A stretch of DNA of 64,000 bases from Neisseria dumasiana (GTDB lineage: Bacteria > Pseudomonadota > Gammaproteobacteria > Burkholderiales > Neisseriaceae), in NCBI RefSeq assembly GCF_022870885.1, contig NZ_CP091509.1, forward strand, positions 1 to 64,000, read 5' to 3'. Position 1 is the first letter of the stretch; the number at the start of each line of letters is the position of its first letter. This document shows, in pieces, positions 12,983-22,683 of the stretch. Both the position numbers and the translations under genes were made by a program. Below the pieces are notes generated by a model, which saw only the letters and a program-made list of their open reading frames with translations, made no database searches and was not told the DNA's origin.

Positions 12983-13900
12983 TTATCTGTCTTTCGGGTC
13001 TAACGCGTCGCGCAGGCCGTCGCCGATGAAGTTGAAGCAGAACAGCGTAACCACCAAAAACACGGCGGGCACGAGCAGCTGCCACGGCGCAATCTGCATG
13101 GTGTTCGCGCCGTCTTGCAACATTGCGCCCCAGCTTGTCATCGGCTCTTGCACGCCCAAGCCCAAGAAACTTAAAAACGATTCAAACAGAATCATGCCCG
13201 GCACCAGCAGCGAGGCGTAAACCACCACTACGCCCAGCACGTTGGGCACGATGTGGCGGAACACGATGTGGCGGTTGGATACGCCGCACACATGGGCGGC
13301 TTCGATAAATTCTTTACGTTTCAGGCTCAAGGTTTGGCCGCGCACAATCCGCGCCACGTCGAGCCACGACACCATGCCGATGGCCACGAAGATAAACGCC
13401 AGATTGCGGCCGAAAAACGTAACCAGCAGAATCACGAAAAACATAAACGGAAACGCGTTCAGAATCTCTAAGAAACGCATCATCAGCATATCGGTTTTGC
13501 CGCCGAAAAAGCCCGACACCGCGCCATACACCACGCCGATAATCACGGCCACCAGCGCACCGGCCACGCCCACCATCAGCGAAATGCGTCCGCCCACGGC
13601 CACGCGGGTAAACAGGTCGCGGCCGAGCGAGTCGGTGCCGAAATAGTGTTTGTTGGCCCATTCGGGCGGCATCTGCATCGCGCCCCAGTCGGTGTGGGCA
13701 TAGTCGTAAGGCGCAACGAGCGGCGCAATCAATACGAACAGGCAGATCAGCAGCAACACCAGTCCGCTTGCCAGCGCGGCGCGGTTATGGCGGAAACGCC
13801 GCCATGCGTCCTGCCACAGGCTGCGGCCTTTTACATCGGGCAGGTTTTGGTCTTCCAGGGCGGCGGCTAATGCGGCTGCCTGTTTTTTACTTACCATCAT
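12983..13900 (-). CDS. oppC: Oligopeptide ABC transporter permease OppC
   Basis: 305 residues. A cytoplasmic N-terminal stretch ends in RFRHNRAALASG and is followed by a first helix (LVLLLICLFVLIAPLVA). A loop with DSLGRDLFTRV precedes the permease core of about five more helices. The EAA-type loop ARIVRGQTLSLKRKEFIEAA contacts the ATPases. This is the standard DppC/OppC architecture. It forms the inner-membrane channel with OppB. Confidence 0.93.
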   Translation of the reverse strand: MMVSKKQAAALAAALEDQNLPDVKGRSLWQDAWRRFRHNRAALASGLVLLLICLFVLIAPLVAPYDYAHTDWGAMQMPPEWANKHYFGTDSLGRDLFTRVAVGGRISLMVGVAGALVAVIIGVVYGAVSGFFGGKTDMLMMRFLEILNAFPFMFFVILLVTFFGRNLAFIFVAIGMVSWLDVARIVRGQTLSLKRKEFIEAAHVCGVSNRHIVFRHIVPNVLGVVVVYASLLVPGMILFESFLSFLGLGVQEPMTSWGAMLQDGANTMQIAPWQLLVPAVFLVVTLFCFNFIGDGLRDALDPKDR

Positions 13901-13944
13901 GGTTGTGTGCCTTATGGTTTTTTTATTGGATAGAACAACACATC

Positions 13945-13983
13945 AGGCCGTCTGAAAACCTTTATGCTGTTTTCAGACGGCCT
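13945..13983 (-). terminator. DUS-pair hairpin between oppB and oppC
   Basis: AGGCCGTCTGAAAAC and its reverse complement, separated by 9 bases, sit in the 89-base oppB-oppC gap. Probably an attenuating hairpin within the operon. Confidence 0.6.
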
Positions 13984-13989
13984 CTCAAA

Positions 13990-14910
13990 TCAATAACGGA
14001 TTTTCGGATCAATCACCGCATACAGAATATCGACCACGGCGTTGAACACAATCGTGAGCACGCCCACGAGAATGGTCAGGCTCAGCACCATGCCGTAATC
14101 GCGGTTGAGTGCGCCGTTCACAAAAAGCTGGCCGATACCGGGCAGGCCGAAAATGGTTTCAATCACAATCGAGCCGGTGATGATGCCCACAAACGCCGGG
14201 CCGAGATAGGAAATCACCGGCAGCATGGCTGGGCGTAAGGCGTGTTTCCACACGATATAGCGGGTAGGCAGCCCTTTGGCGCGGGCGGTGCGGATAAACG
14301 GGCTGTTCATCACTTCGATCATCGAGCCGCGCATAATCCGTGCAATGCTCGAAATATAGGCAATCGCCAACGCCGCCACCGGCAGCACCAGATTGCTCAC
14401 GGCTCCGTCGTTCCAACCGCCGGCGGGCAACCATTTGAGCCAGATGGCGAAAATCAACACCAGCAGCGGTGCTTTCACAAAGCTGGGAATCACTACGCCC
14501 GTCATGGCCACGCCCATGGTGAGGTAGTCGAGCCATGAATTTTGCTTCAAGGCGGCCAGCACGCCGAGCAGCACGCCGACAACCAGCGCGATAATAAAGG
14601 CGTACAGGCCGATTTCGAGCGACACGGGAAAGGCTTGCGAGAGCAGCTCGTTAACGGTGTAGTCTTTATATTTGAACGACGGCCCGAAATCGCCGTGGGC
14701 AAGCTGTTTCAGATAATTGAGATATTGCAGCCAGATGGGGTCGTTGAGATGGTATTTGGCTTCGATGTTCGCCAGCACCGCGGGCGGCAGGTTGCGCTCG
14801 CCGGTAAACGGGCTGCCCGGAGCCAAACGCATCATGAAAAACGATACGGTAATCAGAACCAGCAGCGTGGGTATGGCTTCCAACACGCGCCTGATGATGA
14901 ATTTCAACAT
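13990..14910 (-). CDS. oppB: Oligopeptide ABC transporter permease OppB
   Basis: 306 residues with six predicted helices. The first (LEAIPTLLVLITVSFFMMRL) is followed by the conserved APGSPF segment, and the EAA loop is seen at FIRTARAKGLPTRYIVWKHALR. The C-terminus ..DILYAVIDPKIRY is typical of OppB/DppB. It forms the channel with OppC. The oppA-B gap contains another DUS hairpin. Confidence 0.93.
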   Translation of the reverse strand: MLKFIIRRVLEAIPTLLVLITVSFFMMRLAPGSPFTGERNLPPAVLANIEAKYHLNDPIWLQYLNYLKQLAHGDFGPSFKYKDYTVNELLSQAFPVSLEIGLYAFIIALVVGVLLGVLAALKQNSWLDYLTMGVAMTGVVIPSFVKAPLLVLIFAIWLKWLPAGGWNDGAVSNLVLPVAALAIAYISSIARIMRGSMIEVMNSPFIRTARAKGLPTRYIVWKHALRPAMLPVISYLGPAFVGIITGSIVIETIFGLPGIGQLFVNGALNRDYGMVLSLTILVGVLTIVFNAVVDILYAVIDPKIRY

Positions 14911-14995
14911 AAGCGAACTCTAACGGTGGTTTGTACTTTCAGCCCGGCCGTTTCAGACGGCCTGTGGTTGTTGTAGATAAACGTGTTTTTCAGGC

Positions 14996-15039
14996 AAAGG
15001 CCGTCTGAAAACAAACAAACTTGTTTTCAGACGGCCTTT
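14996..15039 (-). terminator. DUS-pair hairpin directly after oppA
   Basis: AAAGGCCGTCTGAAAACAA pairs perfectly with its complement (19-bp stem, 6-base loop), 7 bases beyond the oppA stop. Likely lets the binding protein be made in excess over the membrane components. Confidence 0.7.
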
Positions 15040-15046
15040 TTCGGTT

Positions 15047-16708
15047 TTAGTGTTTCAGGATTTTCCAGTTTTTGATTTGCCAGTTGTCCATCGGGTCTTT
15101 GGTTGAATAGCCGTCAACATAAGGTTTCACCAAACGGGCATTTACATAATGGAAAACGAAAATGGTTGCCGCATCTTTATCCATCACGGCTTCGGCTTGG
15201 CTGTACAGCTCGCCGCGTTGCTCGGGCGTTACATCGCCGCTGAGCGTTTTCAGTATCAGATTGTCGAATTCGGCACTTTGATATTTGCCGTAGTTGCTGC
15301 TGTTGTCAGACTTAAACGTGTTCAGGAAAGTTGAAGCTTCGTTGTAGTCGGCACACCAGCCGCCGCGCGCCATTTGGTGTTTTTGGTTGCGGCGGGTATC
15401 GAGATAGGTTTTCCACTCTTGGTTCACCAGATTCACATTCACAAAACCCAATGCCTCTTTCCACAATGCAGCGGCCGCCACGGCATTTTTCTTGTGGTTT
15501 TCGTTGGTGTTGTAGAGCAGCTCGAAATTCAAAGGCTTAGACTCGCTGTAACCGGCTTCGGCCAGCAGTTTTTTCGCTTCTTCGATGCGTTTGGCCTTAT
15601 CCCACGACTTCCATTCCGGCACAAATTCCTTCATGCCTTGGGCGGCAGGCGGCGTGAATTGGTAGGCGGCCGTTTCTCCGCGCCCGATTACTTTATCTAC
15701 CATGGTTTCGCGGTCTAAAGTGAGTTGCAGCGCCTTGCGCACTTTCACATCGTTAAACGGCGGCTTGGTGTGGTTGAACTCGTAGTAATAGCTGCACAGA
15801 TAGGGGGCAACTTTCATCTGGCCGCCCATCTCTTGCTGCAACGATTTGAATTGTTCGGTCGGAATGTCGTTATACGTTACGTCCACTTCGCCCGCTTTGA
15901 AGCGGCTCATATCGGTAGGCGGCGAAGAAATCGGCAGCAGGGTGGCTTTGGTGATGGTGGTGTTGGCATCGTCGAAATAATTCGGGTTGCGTTCCAACAC
16001 GATTTGGCTGTTTACGTCCCACGCTTTTACGGTGTATGGGCCGTTTACCACGATATTGGCGGGAGAAGTCCATTTGTCGCCGAATTTTTCCACCGTGGCT
16101 TTATGCACGGGCTTCACAGAAGTGTGAATCAGCATGTCGGGGAAGTAAGGCACCGGCTCTTCCAGCGTGATTTCCAGCGTTTTCGCATCCACAGCTTTCA
16201 CGCCCAAGCTGTCGGGCTTGGCTTTGCCTTCGATGATTTTGGCGGCATTCAGAACTTTGGCATCAGCCAGATAGCTGGCATAAGGCGACGCGGTGGCCGA
16301 GTCGGTAACGCGGCGGAAGCTATATGCGAAATCTTCGGCGGTAACAGGGTCGCCGTTGCTCCATTTGGCATCACGCAGGGTAAATTTCCATACTTTGTTA
16401 TCGGCACTTTCCCATTTTTCCGCCATGCCCGGAACGGTGTTGCCGTCGTTATCGGTAGAAGTGAGGCCGACTAAAATTTGGCGCAGAATACCCGATTCGG
16501 GTACGCCCGATACTTTGTGCGGATCGAGCGATTCGGGCTCGGCGCCGTTGTTGATGACGATTTCTTGTTTTTCAGCCGCTTCGGTGGAAACGGGCGCGGT
16601 ATTTTGGTTATTCTCCGCGCTGTTTCCGCCGCCGCAAGCCGCCAATCCGAAAGCGGTTGCTACGGCCAACAGCAGGGTTTTTTGCTGAAAAAAGGTGTGT
16701 TCTTTCAT
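15047..16708 (-). CDS. oppA: Periplasmic oligopeptide-binding lipoprotein OppA
   Basis: 553 residues. A lipoprotein signal ends in LAAC at residues 22-25 (start MKEHTFFQQKT), followed by a Gly/Asn-rich linker and a long SBP_bac_5 domain: EPESLDPHKVSGVPES near the start, then WSNGDPVTAEDFAYSFRRV. It captures peptides in the periplasm and hands them to OppBC. AAGGAGAAC directly precedes the start, a strong ribosome site fitting high expression. First gene of the oppABCDF operon. Confidence 0.93.
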   Translation of the reverse strand: MKEHTFFQQKTLLLAVATAFGLAACGGGNSAENNQNTAPVSTEAAEKQEIVINNGAEPESLDPHKVSGVPESGILRQILVGLTSTDNDGNTVPGMAEKWESADNKVWKFTLRDAKWSNGDPVTAEDFAYSFRRVTDSATASPYASYLADAKVLNAAKIIEGKAKPDSLGVKAVDAKTLEITLEEPVPYFPDMLIHTSVKPVHKATVEKFGDKWTSPANIVVNGPYTVKAWDVNSQIVLERNPNYFDDANTTITKATLLPISSPPTDMSRFKAGEVDVTYNDIPTEQFKSLQQEMGGQMKVAPYLCSYYYEFNHTKPPFNDVKVRKALQLTLDRETMVDKVIGRGETAAYQFTPPAAQGMKEFVPEWKSWDKAKRIEEAKKLLAEAGYSESKPLNFELLYNTNENHKKNAVAAAALWKEALGFVNVNLVNQEWKTYLDTRRNQKHQMARGGWCADYNEASTFLNTFKSDNSSNYGKYQSAEFDNLILKTLSGDVTPEQRGELYSQAEAVMDKDAATIFVFHYVNARLVKPYVDGYSTKDPMDNWQIKNWKILKH

Positions 16709-17089
16709 ATTGTTCTCCTTTTAATTCAATTGGTTTTAATCAATAAAACTTTTCAATCGGGTCTATTTTTTTAATTTAAGTAAAGCTGTCAAGAAAAATT
16801 TTACGTTAACATTGTTAACAATACGGCTTCTTTACACGAATGCGCCTGCCGCAAAACCGCTTGTTACAAACGGTGCAACCCGCCTGCCCGCATCATCATC
16901 TTCCCGACAGAAGCTGTTGAAGCGGCAGAATATTCCCGTTAAACTGCCCGCACTGCCGAGGCCGTCTGAAAATATTTAAGCCGTTTCAGACGGCATCAAC
17001 AGGCAAACCGCTGCTGCAAACATTGTGCTTGCAGTTTTGCACGTCAGCGTCATTGCGCCGCTGCGAAACCCGATAAAGAAAGACACGAT
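16709..17089. other. Divergent spacer between oppA and bioB
   Basis: No gene is supported. The oppA side is AT-rich and must hold the opp promoter. A DUS and its mismatched partner (AGGCCGTCTGAAAATATTT.. and TTTCAGACGGCATC) near 16959-16998 form a hairpin upstream of bioB. Confidence 0.5.
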
Positions 17090-18097
17090 ATGACAGTATC
17101 CCCCGTAGCCTTGCGCCGCCAAACCGAGCGCAAGCCCCATGCTACCGCCCAATACTGGCGCAAATGCCAAGTTGAAGAACTGTTTGAAATGCCGTTTTTG
17201 GATTTGGTTTACAAAGCCGCGCAAATCCACCGCGAAAACTTCAACCCGCAAGAAGTCCAACTCTCCACCCTGCTTTCCATCAAAACCGGCGGCTGCCCCG
17301 AAGATTGCGAATACTGCCCGCAATCGGCGCACTACAATACCGGCCTCGAAAAAGCCAAAATGATGGACGTGGAAGAAATCCTCGAAAAAGCCAAAATCGC
17401 CAAATCGCGCGGCGCCAGCCGTTTCTGCATGGGTGCGGCGTGGCGCGGCCCCAAACCGAAAGACGTAGAAACCGTGTCGGAAATCATCAAAGCCGTAAAG
17501 GGCTTGGGTTTGGAAACCTGCGGCACTTTCGGCATGCTTGAAGACGGCATGGCCGAAGATTTGAAAAACGCCGGTCTCGACTACTACAACCACAACCTCG
17601 ACACCGACCCCGACCGCTACAACGACATCATCCACACCCGCCAGCACGAAGACCGCATGGACACGCTGGGCAAAGTGCGCGGCGCAGGTTTGAAAGTGTG
17701 CTGCGGCGGCATCGTGGGTATGAACGAAACCCGCCCCGAACGCGCAGGTTTAATCGCCAGCCTCGCCAACCTCGACCCGCAGCCCGAAAGCGTGCCGATT
17801 AACCAATTGGTAAAAGTGGAAGGCACGCCGCTCGCAGATGCCGAAGATTTGGACTGGACGGAATTCGTGCGCACTATCGCCGTCGCCCGCATCACCATGC
17901 CGAAAAGCTATGTCCGCCTGTCGGCCGGCCGCAGCAATATGCCCGAAGCCATGCAGGCCATGTGTTTTATGGCAGGCGCAAACTCGATTTTCTACGGCGA
18001 CAAACTGCTCACCACCGAAAACCCCGAAGAAGACGGTGACCGCGTGTTGATGGAAAAGCTGGATTTGTATCCGTTGCAGCATCAGGCCGGTGCTTAA
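17090..18097 (+). CDS. bioB: Biotin synthase BioB
   Basis: 335 residues. The radical-SAM cluster motif CPEDCEYC has cysteines at 69, 73 and 76. YNHNLDT and [11 protein letters not shown] are the expected BioB segments that hold SAM and the second (2Fe-2S) cluster. It converts dethiobiotin to biotin in the cytoplasm. It stands alone here; bioH is about 36 kb away and other bio genes are not in the window. The start at 17090 gives a normal N-terminus. Confidence 0.95.
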   Translation: MTVSPVALRRQTERKPHATAQYWRKCQVEELFEMPFLDLVYKAAQIHRENFNPQEVQLSTLLSIKTGGCPEDCEYCPQSAHYNTGLEKAKMMDVEEILEKAKIAKSRGASRFCMGAAWRGPKPKDVETVSEIIKAVKGLGLETCGTFGMLEDGMAEDLKNAGLDYYNHNLDTDPDRYNDIIHTRQHEDRMDTLGKVRGAGLKVCCGGIVGMNETRPERAGLIASLANLDPQPESVPINQLVKVEGTPLADAEDLDWTEFVRTIAVARITMPKSYVRLSAGRSNMPEAMQAMCFMAGANSIFYGDKLLTTENPEEDGDRVLMEKLDLYPLQHQAGA

Positions 18098-18125
18098 TTT
18101 GTTGTACTGTTTGCTTCATATACAA

Positions 18126-18156
18126 AGAGGCCGTCTGAAACGTTCAGACGGCTTCT
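18126..18156. terminator. DUS-pair terminator between convergent bioB and rlmL
   Basis: AGAGGCCGTCTGAA pairs with TTCAGACGGCTTCT (one G-T pair) in the gap between two converging genes, so it can serve both. Confidence 0.75.
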
Positions 18157-18181
18157 CATCTTCTTCAGCGTTCCGAGCCGC

Positions 18182-19324
18182 TTAACGGTTCGAGCCTTGC
18201 ACCATATCCATCAAAAACAATCGGCAATCGAGATTGCCGTTATACAGCGGCACTTTGCGTTTGGGCGAAAGGCGCATGAATTTGGGCATGTCGCGGTCGC
18301 CGGTGAACATGCCCACCAGCCAGCCTGCGTAATGCTGCTTCAGCCAAGTGCCCAGTTGCGGATACAAAGCCTGCAATGCCTGCACTTCGGCCAAGCGCAC
18401 GCCGTAGGGCGGGTTGGAAATCATGATGCCGTTTTCACCGTTGGGGCGCACGGATTGCGCGTCTTTCACTTCCCAGCGGATGATGTCGTCCACCTCCGCC
18501 GCCTGCGCGTTGGCAATGGCGGTGCGTATCATGTGGCGGTCGTTGTCGCTGCCGCCGATGGCGGAGGCCGTCTGAAACTGAATTTGCTGCTCGGCTTCGC
18601 GGTGGATTGTTTCCCACAACGTTTTATCGAACCCTTGCAGTTTTTCAAATCCGAAACGGCGCATCAGGCCGGGGGCGCGGCGGGTGGCAATCCATGCCGC
18701 TTCGATGGCAATCGTGCCGCTGCCGCAAAACGGGTCTTGAAACGGCTGCGTGCCGTCGTAACCGGCCAGCAGCAGCAAACCGGCGGCCAGATTTTCGCGC
18801 AACGGCGCTTCGCCGGTTTCTTGGCGGTAGCCGCGTTTGAACAAGGCTTCGCCGCTGGTGTCGATAAAAATCTGCACGGTTTGGTCGTTGATAAAGGCGT
18901 GAATGCGCACGTCGGGCTGCACTTTGCCCACGCTCGGGCGGGCGTTGCAGGCTTCGCGGAACGCGTCGCACAGGGCATCTTTGATTTTCAGGCCGACAAA
19001 ATCAAGGCTCTTCACCCGCGCGCGCTTGCCTTCCACTTTCACTTTGAAGGTTTGTTCCAGCGCAAACCAGTTTGTCCAACGGATATTTCGGGCGAGTGTG
19101 TAGATGTCGTTTTCGTTGCGGTAGCTGCCTTTGGTCAGTTGCAGCAGCACGCGGCTGGCGGTGCGCGAATGCAGGTTGACGCGGTAAACGTGTTCCAACG
19201 TGCCTTTGCAGGCAACGCCGCCGTCGGTCGCTTCGATCTGCGTGCAGCCTTGTGCGGCCAATTCTTGGGACAATACGGTTTCCAAACCGCGCGGGCAGGT
19301 AATAAAGAGGGAATATCGGGTCAT
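18182..19324 (-). CDS. rlmL: THUMP-domain class I RNA methyltransferase (RlmL-like)
   Basis: 380 residues from ATG 19324 ([13 protein letters not shown]); eight extra upstream codons in the open frame lack support. The N-terminal ferredoxin-like/THUMP region runs to about residue 155. A Rossmann methyltransferase follows, with DPFCGSG (197-203) for SAM and the N2-guanine methylation motif NPPYG (304-308). The closest known role is m2G2445 of 23S rRNA. It corresponds to the RlmL half only; the C-terminal RlmK domain fused in gammaproteobacteria is absent. An intragenic DUS lies at about 18565-18576. Confidence 0.85.
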   Translation of the reverse strand: MTRYSLFITCPRGLETVLSQELAAQGCTQIEATDGGVACKGTLEHVYRVNLHSRTASRVLLQLTKGSYRNENDIYTLARNIRWTNWFALEQTFKVKVEGKRARVKSLDFVGLKIKDALCDAFREACNARPSVGKVQPDVRIHAFINDQTVQIFIDTSGEALFKRGYRQETGEAPLRENLAAGLLLLAGYDGTQPFQDPFCGSGTIAIEAAWIATRRAPGLMRRFGFEKLQGFDKTLWETIHREAEQQIQFQTASAIGGSDNDRHMIRTAIANAQAAEVDDIIRWEVKDAQSVRPNGENGIMISNPPYGVRLAEVQALQALYPQLGTWLKQHYAGWLVGMFTGDRDMPKFMRLSPKRKVPLYNGNLDCRLFLMDMVQGSNR

Positions 19325-19878
19325 GGCACTTTCTTTGTGAAGAAGCATTCAGGCCGTCTGAATGCGTTGGTGAATAGATGGTGTGGATTATAGCGGGGTA
19401 TGGGGCGCGCCGTCGGATTATTTCAGACGGCCTCTTCGGATGTTCGCTCAATAGCAAGCATAAAATAGCCGGCAATTGGTTTGAAATGGCGGCGGTTAAA
19501 ACAGTCAATGAGACGAAACGGCACAAAAAACCACACTATGCGAGTGTAAAGCCGTTTGGGGCTGAAACCGTCGCTTAAGGCGTATTCAGACGGCCGCGAT
19601 GTTACGGCCAAACAGGACATAATGTGAAAACGCTGCGCTGTTTTCTGCCGTAGTTTCAGCCTGTTGGCGGAGTGCATTTGCTCTATGCAGGCCGTCTGAA
19701 AAAAGGCAAGGCTCTGAAAAAATGCCGAAAAATCTTTACATTACAAATGTTAAGTTCATGAGAAATCGTGTAATTCACCCAACGTCGCCCTTGTGAAGCA
19801 GTCATATAAACACAATACTTTACCGCATGGAACGCGCAATTGTGTTCCCCCGAATAAAATCCCGATAGGAGTATGAAA
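19325..19878. other. Spacer upstream of the small barrel gene, four single uptake sequences
   Basis: No credible gene. Single DUS cores lie near 19351, 19424, 19587 and 19689. TTGTGA (19791-19796) and AATACT (19814-19819), 17 bases apart, could be the promoter of the barrel gene at 19879. Confidence 0.4.
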
Positions 19879-20424
19879 ATGAAAAAAGTGTTATTGACTG
19901 TTTTGGCTTTGGGTTCTGCCGCCGCGGTATCTGCCCAACCTTCATCAACCTTCGTAGGCCCGGCTGTGGAAATCGGCGCAGGCGTAAGCAAAGGTGACGT
20001 TAAAAACGGTCATTTCGATGAAAAACACAGAGCCGATATGGCCATCCGCGGTAACTACAATGTCGAATACGGTGCCAGCAACTGGATCGGCGGCGCGGAA
20101 TTGGCTGTAAAACCGATTAACCGTACCGTAGGCGAAACCAAAGCCGGCAAAATCAAACAAAAAACCAATGTTTCTGCTTCTTATGTGCACGGCTACCGTT
20201 TCGTGCCTGAAGCCATGGTATACGGCAAAGTCGGCTACCACTACGGTAAATTCAAAGGCATGGGCGACAACACCATGCACGGTGTCGGCTACGGTACCGG
20301 TTTGAAATATGCCGTAGCGCCTAACGTAGAAGTGGGCGGCGAGTGGGAGCAAACCCGCTTCAAACGCGCCGGCAACAAAATCAAAAACAACAGCTATATG
20401 GCTACCGTGGGCTACCGTTTCTAA
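19879..20424 (+). CDS. Small outer-membrane beta-barrel protein
   Basis: 181 residues from ATG 19879, which lies 7 bases after AGGAG; ATG 19873 is too close to that site. A signal peptide, MKKVLLTVLALGSAAAVSA, is cleaved before QPSS. The mature part alternates short amphipathic strands with charged loops and ends in ATVGYRF, the C-terminal Phe signature for BAM-dependent insertion. Size and layout resemble 8-stranded opacity/NspA-type barrels, but loop sequences do not let me assign a name. It stands alone with its own terminator. Confidence 0.75.
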   Translation: MKKVLLTVLALGSAAAVSAQPSSTFVGPAVEIGAGVSKGDVKNGHFDEKHRADMAIRGNYNVEYGASNWIGGAELAVKPINRTVGETKAGKIKQKTNVSASYVHGYRFVPEAMVYGKVGYHYGKFKGMGDNTMHGVGYGTGLKYAVAPNVEVGGEWEQTRFKRAGNKIKNNSYMATVGYRF

Positions 20425-20454
20425 GCCTGTGCAAGCTCTGATTGCTTAAACCCG

Positions 20455-20487
20455 AAAGGCCGTCTGAAAACATTTCAGACGGCCTTT
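20455..20487 (+). terminator. DUS-pair terminator after the barrel gene
   Basis: AAAGGCCGTCTGAAA and TTTCAGACGGCCTTT, a 15-bp perfect stem with a 3-base loop, 30 bases after the stop codon. Confidence 0.8.
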
Positions 20488-20495
20488 GAGTTTTA

Positions 20496-20552
20496 TATAG
20501 TCAATCAACACATTTTTAATGCAAGGCAGCAACGCCGTAGTAAAAGTTAAGT
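20496..20552. repeat. Short Correia-like repeat, copy 1
   Basis: Begins TATAGTCAATCAAC and ends GCAACGCCGTAGTAAAAGTTAAGT. The same two ends occur at 39769-39827 and 59517-59613. Both resemble the ends of Correia repeats (TATAGTGGATTAA and GGCAACGCCGTAC) but differ in sequence. Confidence 0.65.
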
Positions 20553-20563
20553 GTATCCAATAT

Positions 20564-21202
20564 CTAGCGGCGGGGCGGCTCGGAATGTTGTGCCGAAGCG
20601 TTTTGGATGGGCGGGTTGTTTACAGGCGTTTTATGCGGTTGCCGACGGTTTTGATCCTGTGTGAAACGGATGTTTACCGCCATGCTCAGGCAGACGGCCA
20701 GCAGCAGCACCAAGCCGTAATGGGCCAACACGTCTTCAAACAGCATAACTTTGTTCCAAGAGCGGGCAATGCCCAGCCAACAGATAAAAAGCCAGCTCGC
20801 CGAATTGACGGCTCCGGCGATAGAAAGCTGAATCGACAAAGCGCAAGGCAGTTGTGCCGGCACGGTAGCGGGAGTAATGCGGTGGCTGAGGCGGTGAACC
20901 CACCATCCGTTGGCCGCCAGCGCGGCAACGCAGAGAAATTTAACCCACAACTTGGGGTTGTTCATATATTCGGGAACGGTCGCCACCCCGTTTATGACCA
21001 AAAGCACACCGCTGGCCACCAAGCCTGCCAAACCCGGCCACACAAATTTACGGGTTTCGGCAATGTAGTCGAACAAATCGCGGCCGAGCGGAGCGTGATA
21101 ATTTTTCAGCACGAGATAATCGGTGTGCAGCACGCGGAACAACAATGCCGCAGCAAGCACGAAATGCACAAATACCAGAGCGGTGATAACGTATAGCTGC
21201 AT
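20564..21202 (-). CDS. Hypothetical integral membrane protein
   Basis: 212 residues from ATG 21202, which has GGGAGA about 9 bases upstream; an upstream in-frame ATG at 21250 is less likely. Five or so membrane helices: residues about 3-24 (ITALVFVHFVLAAALLFRVL), 55-75, 85-100, and two beyond. A hydrophilic tail rich in Pro, Gln and Arg follows. His and Trp residues near helices recall CopD-like or cytochrome-related membrane proteins, but I find no diagnostic motif. No operon partner. The stop lies just beside the repeat at 20496-20552. Confidence 0.65.
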   Translation of the reverse strand: MQLYVITALVFVHFVLAAALLFRVLHTDYLVLKNYHAPLGRDLFDYIAETRKFVWPGLAGLVASGVLLVINGVATVPEYMNNPKLWVKFLCVAALAANGWWVHRLSHRITPATVPAQLPCALSIQLSIAGAVNSASWLFICWLGIARSWNKVMLFEDVLAHYGLVLLLAVCLSMAVNIRFTQDQNRRQPHKTPVNNPPIQNASAQHSEPPRR

Positions 21203-21763
21203 AAGTAGTCTCCCTATGAAAGCCGCGCCTTGTTGTACTGCCCCTTGCATCGAAAATAAGTTTATTTGCTATATCCGCTTTCCCGCTGCGGATGAAATGC
21301 AAACCCGGCCGAATCCGATTGGCCTGATCGGGGCAGTGTGGCGCTGTTTATAGCTGTTTATATATGAATAAATAGAATCCGATAAACCGGTTTCGGCGGC
21401 ACGGCAATGCGGCCTGAAAAAAGCAGTTTATTTGTTGCAAAAAGAAATGAGAGACGCTTGAACGATGTGGCTGAAAGCACATTCTTGAAATTGTGATGCC
21501 GTTTATTCACCACGCTGTTTGCTTTGGGTGGATGCGTGTGGCGAATAACGAAAGCATGAAAATACTAAACCAACTCGGCACGGCAACCGGATATTTTTGA
21601 ACAAAGGTTGAGAATCCGTATAAATGGTATGGTTTTTGAGAAACGCAATCAACGGTGGAAGATAAGGTATGCAAAAACGGCCGGGCTTTTTATATCGACA
21701 ATAAAAAGCGTTCGGCCGTTTTGATATTTTAAAAACAGGTTGTCGGTTTGCTTGCCGGCAGCC
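21203..21763. other. Non-coding interval between the membrane protein gene and rsmG
   Basis: I see no gene on either strand. Apart from the hairpin at 21674-21722 there is no clear structure; composition is mixed, with AT-rich patches near 21350-21450. Confidence 0.4.
21674..21722 (-). terminator. Long imperfect hairpin downstream of rsmG
   Basis: AAAACGGCCGGGCTTTTTAT and ATAAAAAGCGTTCGGCCGTT form a stem of about 20 bp with few mismatches and a short loop, 41 bases after the rsmG stop. Not DUS-derived. Confidence 0.6.
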
Positions 21764-22390
21764 TTATTTCTTGGGCTTCATCACCACCATATGACGTTCG
21801 GCATCAAGCTGAGGCACGTCGAGTTTGTCTACGCGCACCACTTCCACATTGGCAGGCACATGTTCCAATTCTTCGTAGGGATACACGCCTTTCATTGCCG
21901 CCCAATAACCGTTTTCGTTCAACAAATGTTTGGTTAGCGCGATAAAGTCTGCCAGCTCGGCAAAGGCCCGGCTGGTTACCACATCGACTTTCTTATCGTG
22001 CATCGCTTCTACGCGCCCGCTGGCAACGGTAACATTGTTCAAACCCAACTCGATAACCGCTTGCTGTAAAAACGTGGTTTTTTTGGTGTTGGAATCCAAC
22101 AGCGTAATCTGCAAATCGGGGCGGCAAATGGCGGTGGGGATACCGGGCATACCGCCGCCCGAGCCAACGTCCATCAGCGTTTTGGCTTCTTTCACATAAG
22201 GCAGCAGCGTGAGACTGTCGAGAATATGATGGCTGATCATGGTGTTTTCGTCGCGCAGGGCGGTCAGGTTGTAAGTGCTGTTCCATTTTTTCAGCAGCGA
22301 AACATATTCAAGCATCAATAATTGCTGTGCGGTGGAAAGCTCAAGGCCGAGCTTGGCCAAACCTTCTTGTAATTTTTGTTTGTTGTCCAT
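21764..22390 (-). CDS. rsmG: 16S rRNA m7G527 methyltransferase RsmG (GidB)
   Basis: 208 residues. The SAM-binding motif DVGSGGGMPGIP, preceded by SHHILDSLTLLPY and followed by VTSRAFAEL, is diagnostic for RsmG. It methylates G527 of 16S rRNA in the decoding region. The start MDNKQKLQEGLAKL is the first ATG and gives normal length. Unlike many bacteria, it is not beside mnmG (gidA), which is 7 kb away. Confidence 0.93.
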   Translation of the reverse strand: MDNKQKLQEGLAKLGLELSTAQQLLMLEYVSLLKKWNSTYNLTALRDENTMISHHILDSLTLLPYVKEAKTLMDVGSGGGMPGIPTAICRPDLQITLLDSNTKKTTFLQQAVIELGLNNVTVASGRVEAMHDKKVDVVTSRAFAELADFIALTKHLLNENGYWAAMKGVYPYEELEHVPANVEVVRVDKLDVPQLDAERHMVVMKPKK

Positions 22391-22503
22391 TTTTTATTAT
22401 CCTGATTAATCTTTTTTCTCGAGCGAAGGGCGTATCGCCAGAAAGCATTGCGGCGGTATTTTGGTCAAACGACGCGCCTCAATCTTATCCGAAAACAGGC
22501 TGT

Positions 22504-22617
22504 TATAGTCGGTCAACTTAAAAATAGTACGCTCGTCTTACCCGGGCTTGACCCGAATATGACGGCTTTGTTAATAAACTTAAGCGGATTAACTATAAAT
22601 TAAAGCGTTTGACTATA
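22504..22617. repeat. TATAGTC-ended palindromic repeat, copy 1
   Basis: Starts TATAGTCGGTCAACTTAAAA with TAGTACGCTCGTCTTACCCG following, and ends GTTTGACTATA. Related copies are at 29279-29381 (inverted) and 40733-40816. No coding potential. Confidence 0.6.
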
Positions 22618-22618
22618 T

Positions 22619-22660
22619 AAGGCCGTCTGAAAACGATGGCTGGTGTTTTCAGACGGCCTT
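22619..22660 (-). terminator. DUS-pair terminator after carB
   Basis: AAGGCCGTCTGAAAAC and its complement, with a 10-base loop, 23 bases beyond the carB stop. Confidence 0.8.
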
Positions 22661-22683
22661 AACAGACTACTGAATGTAACCGT

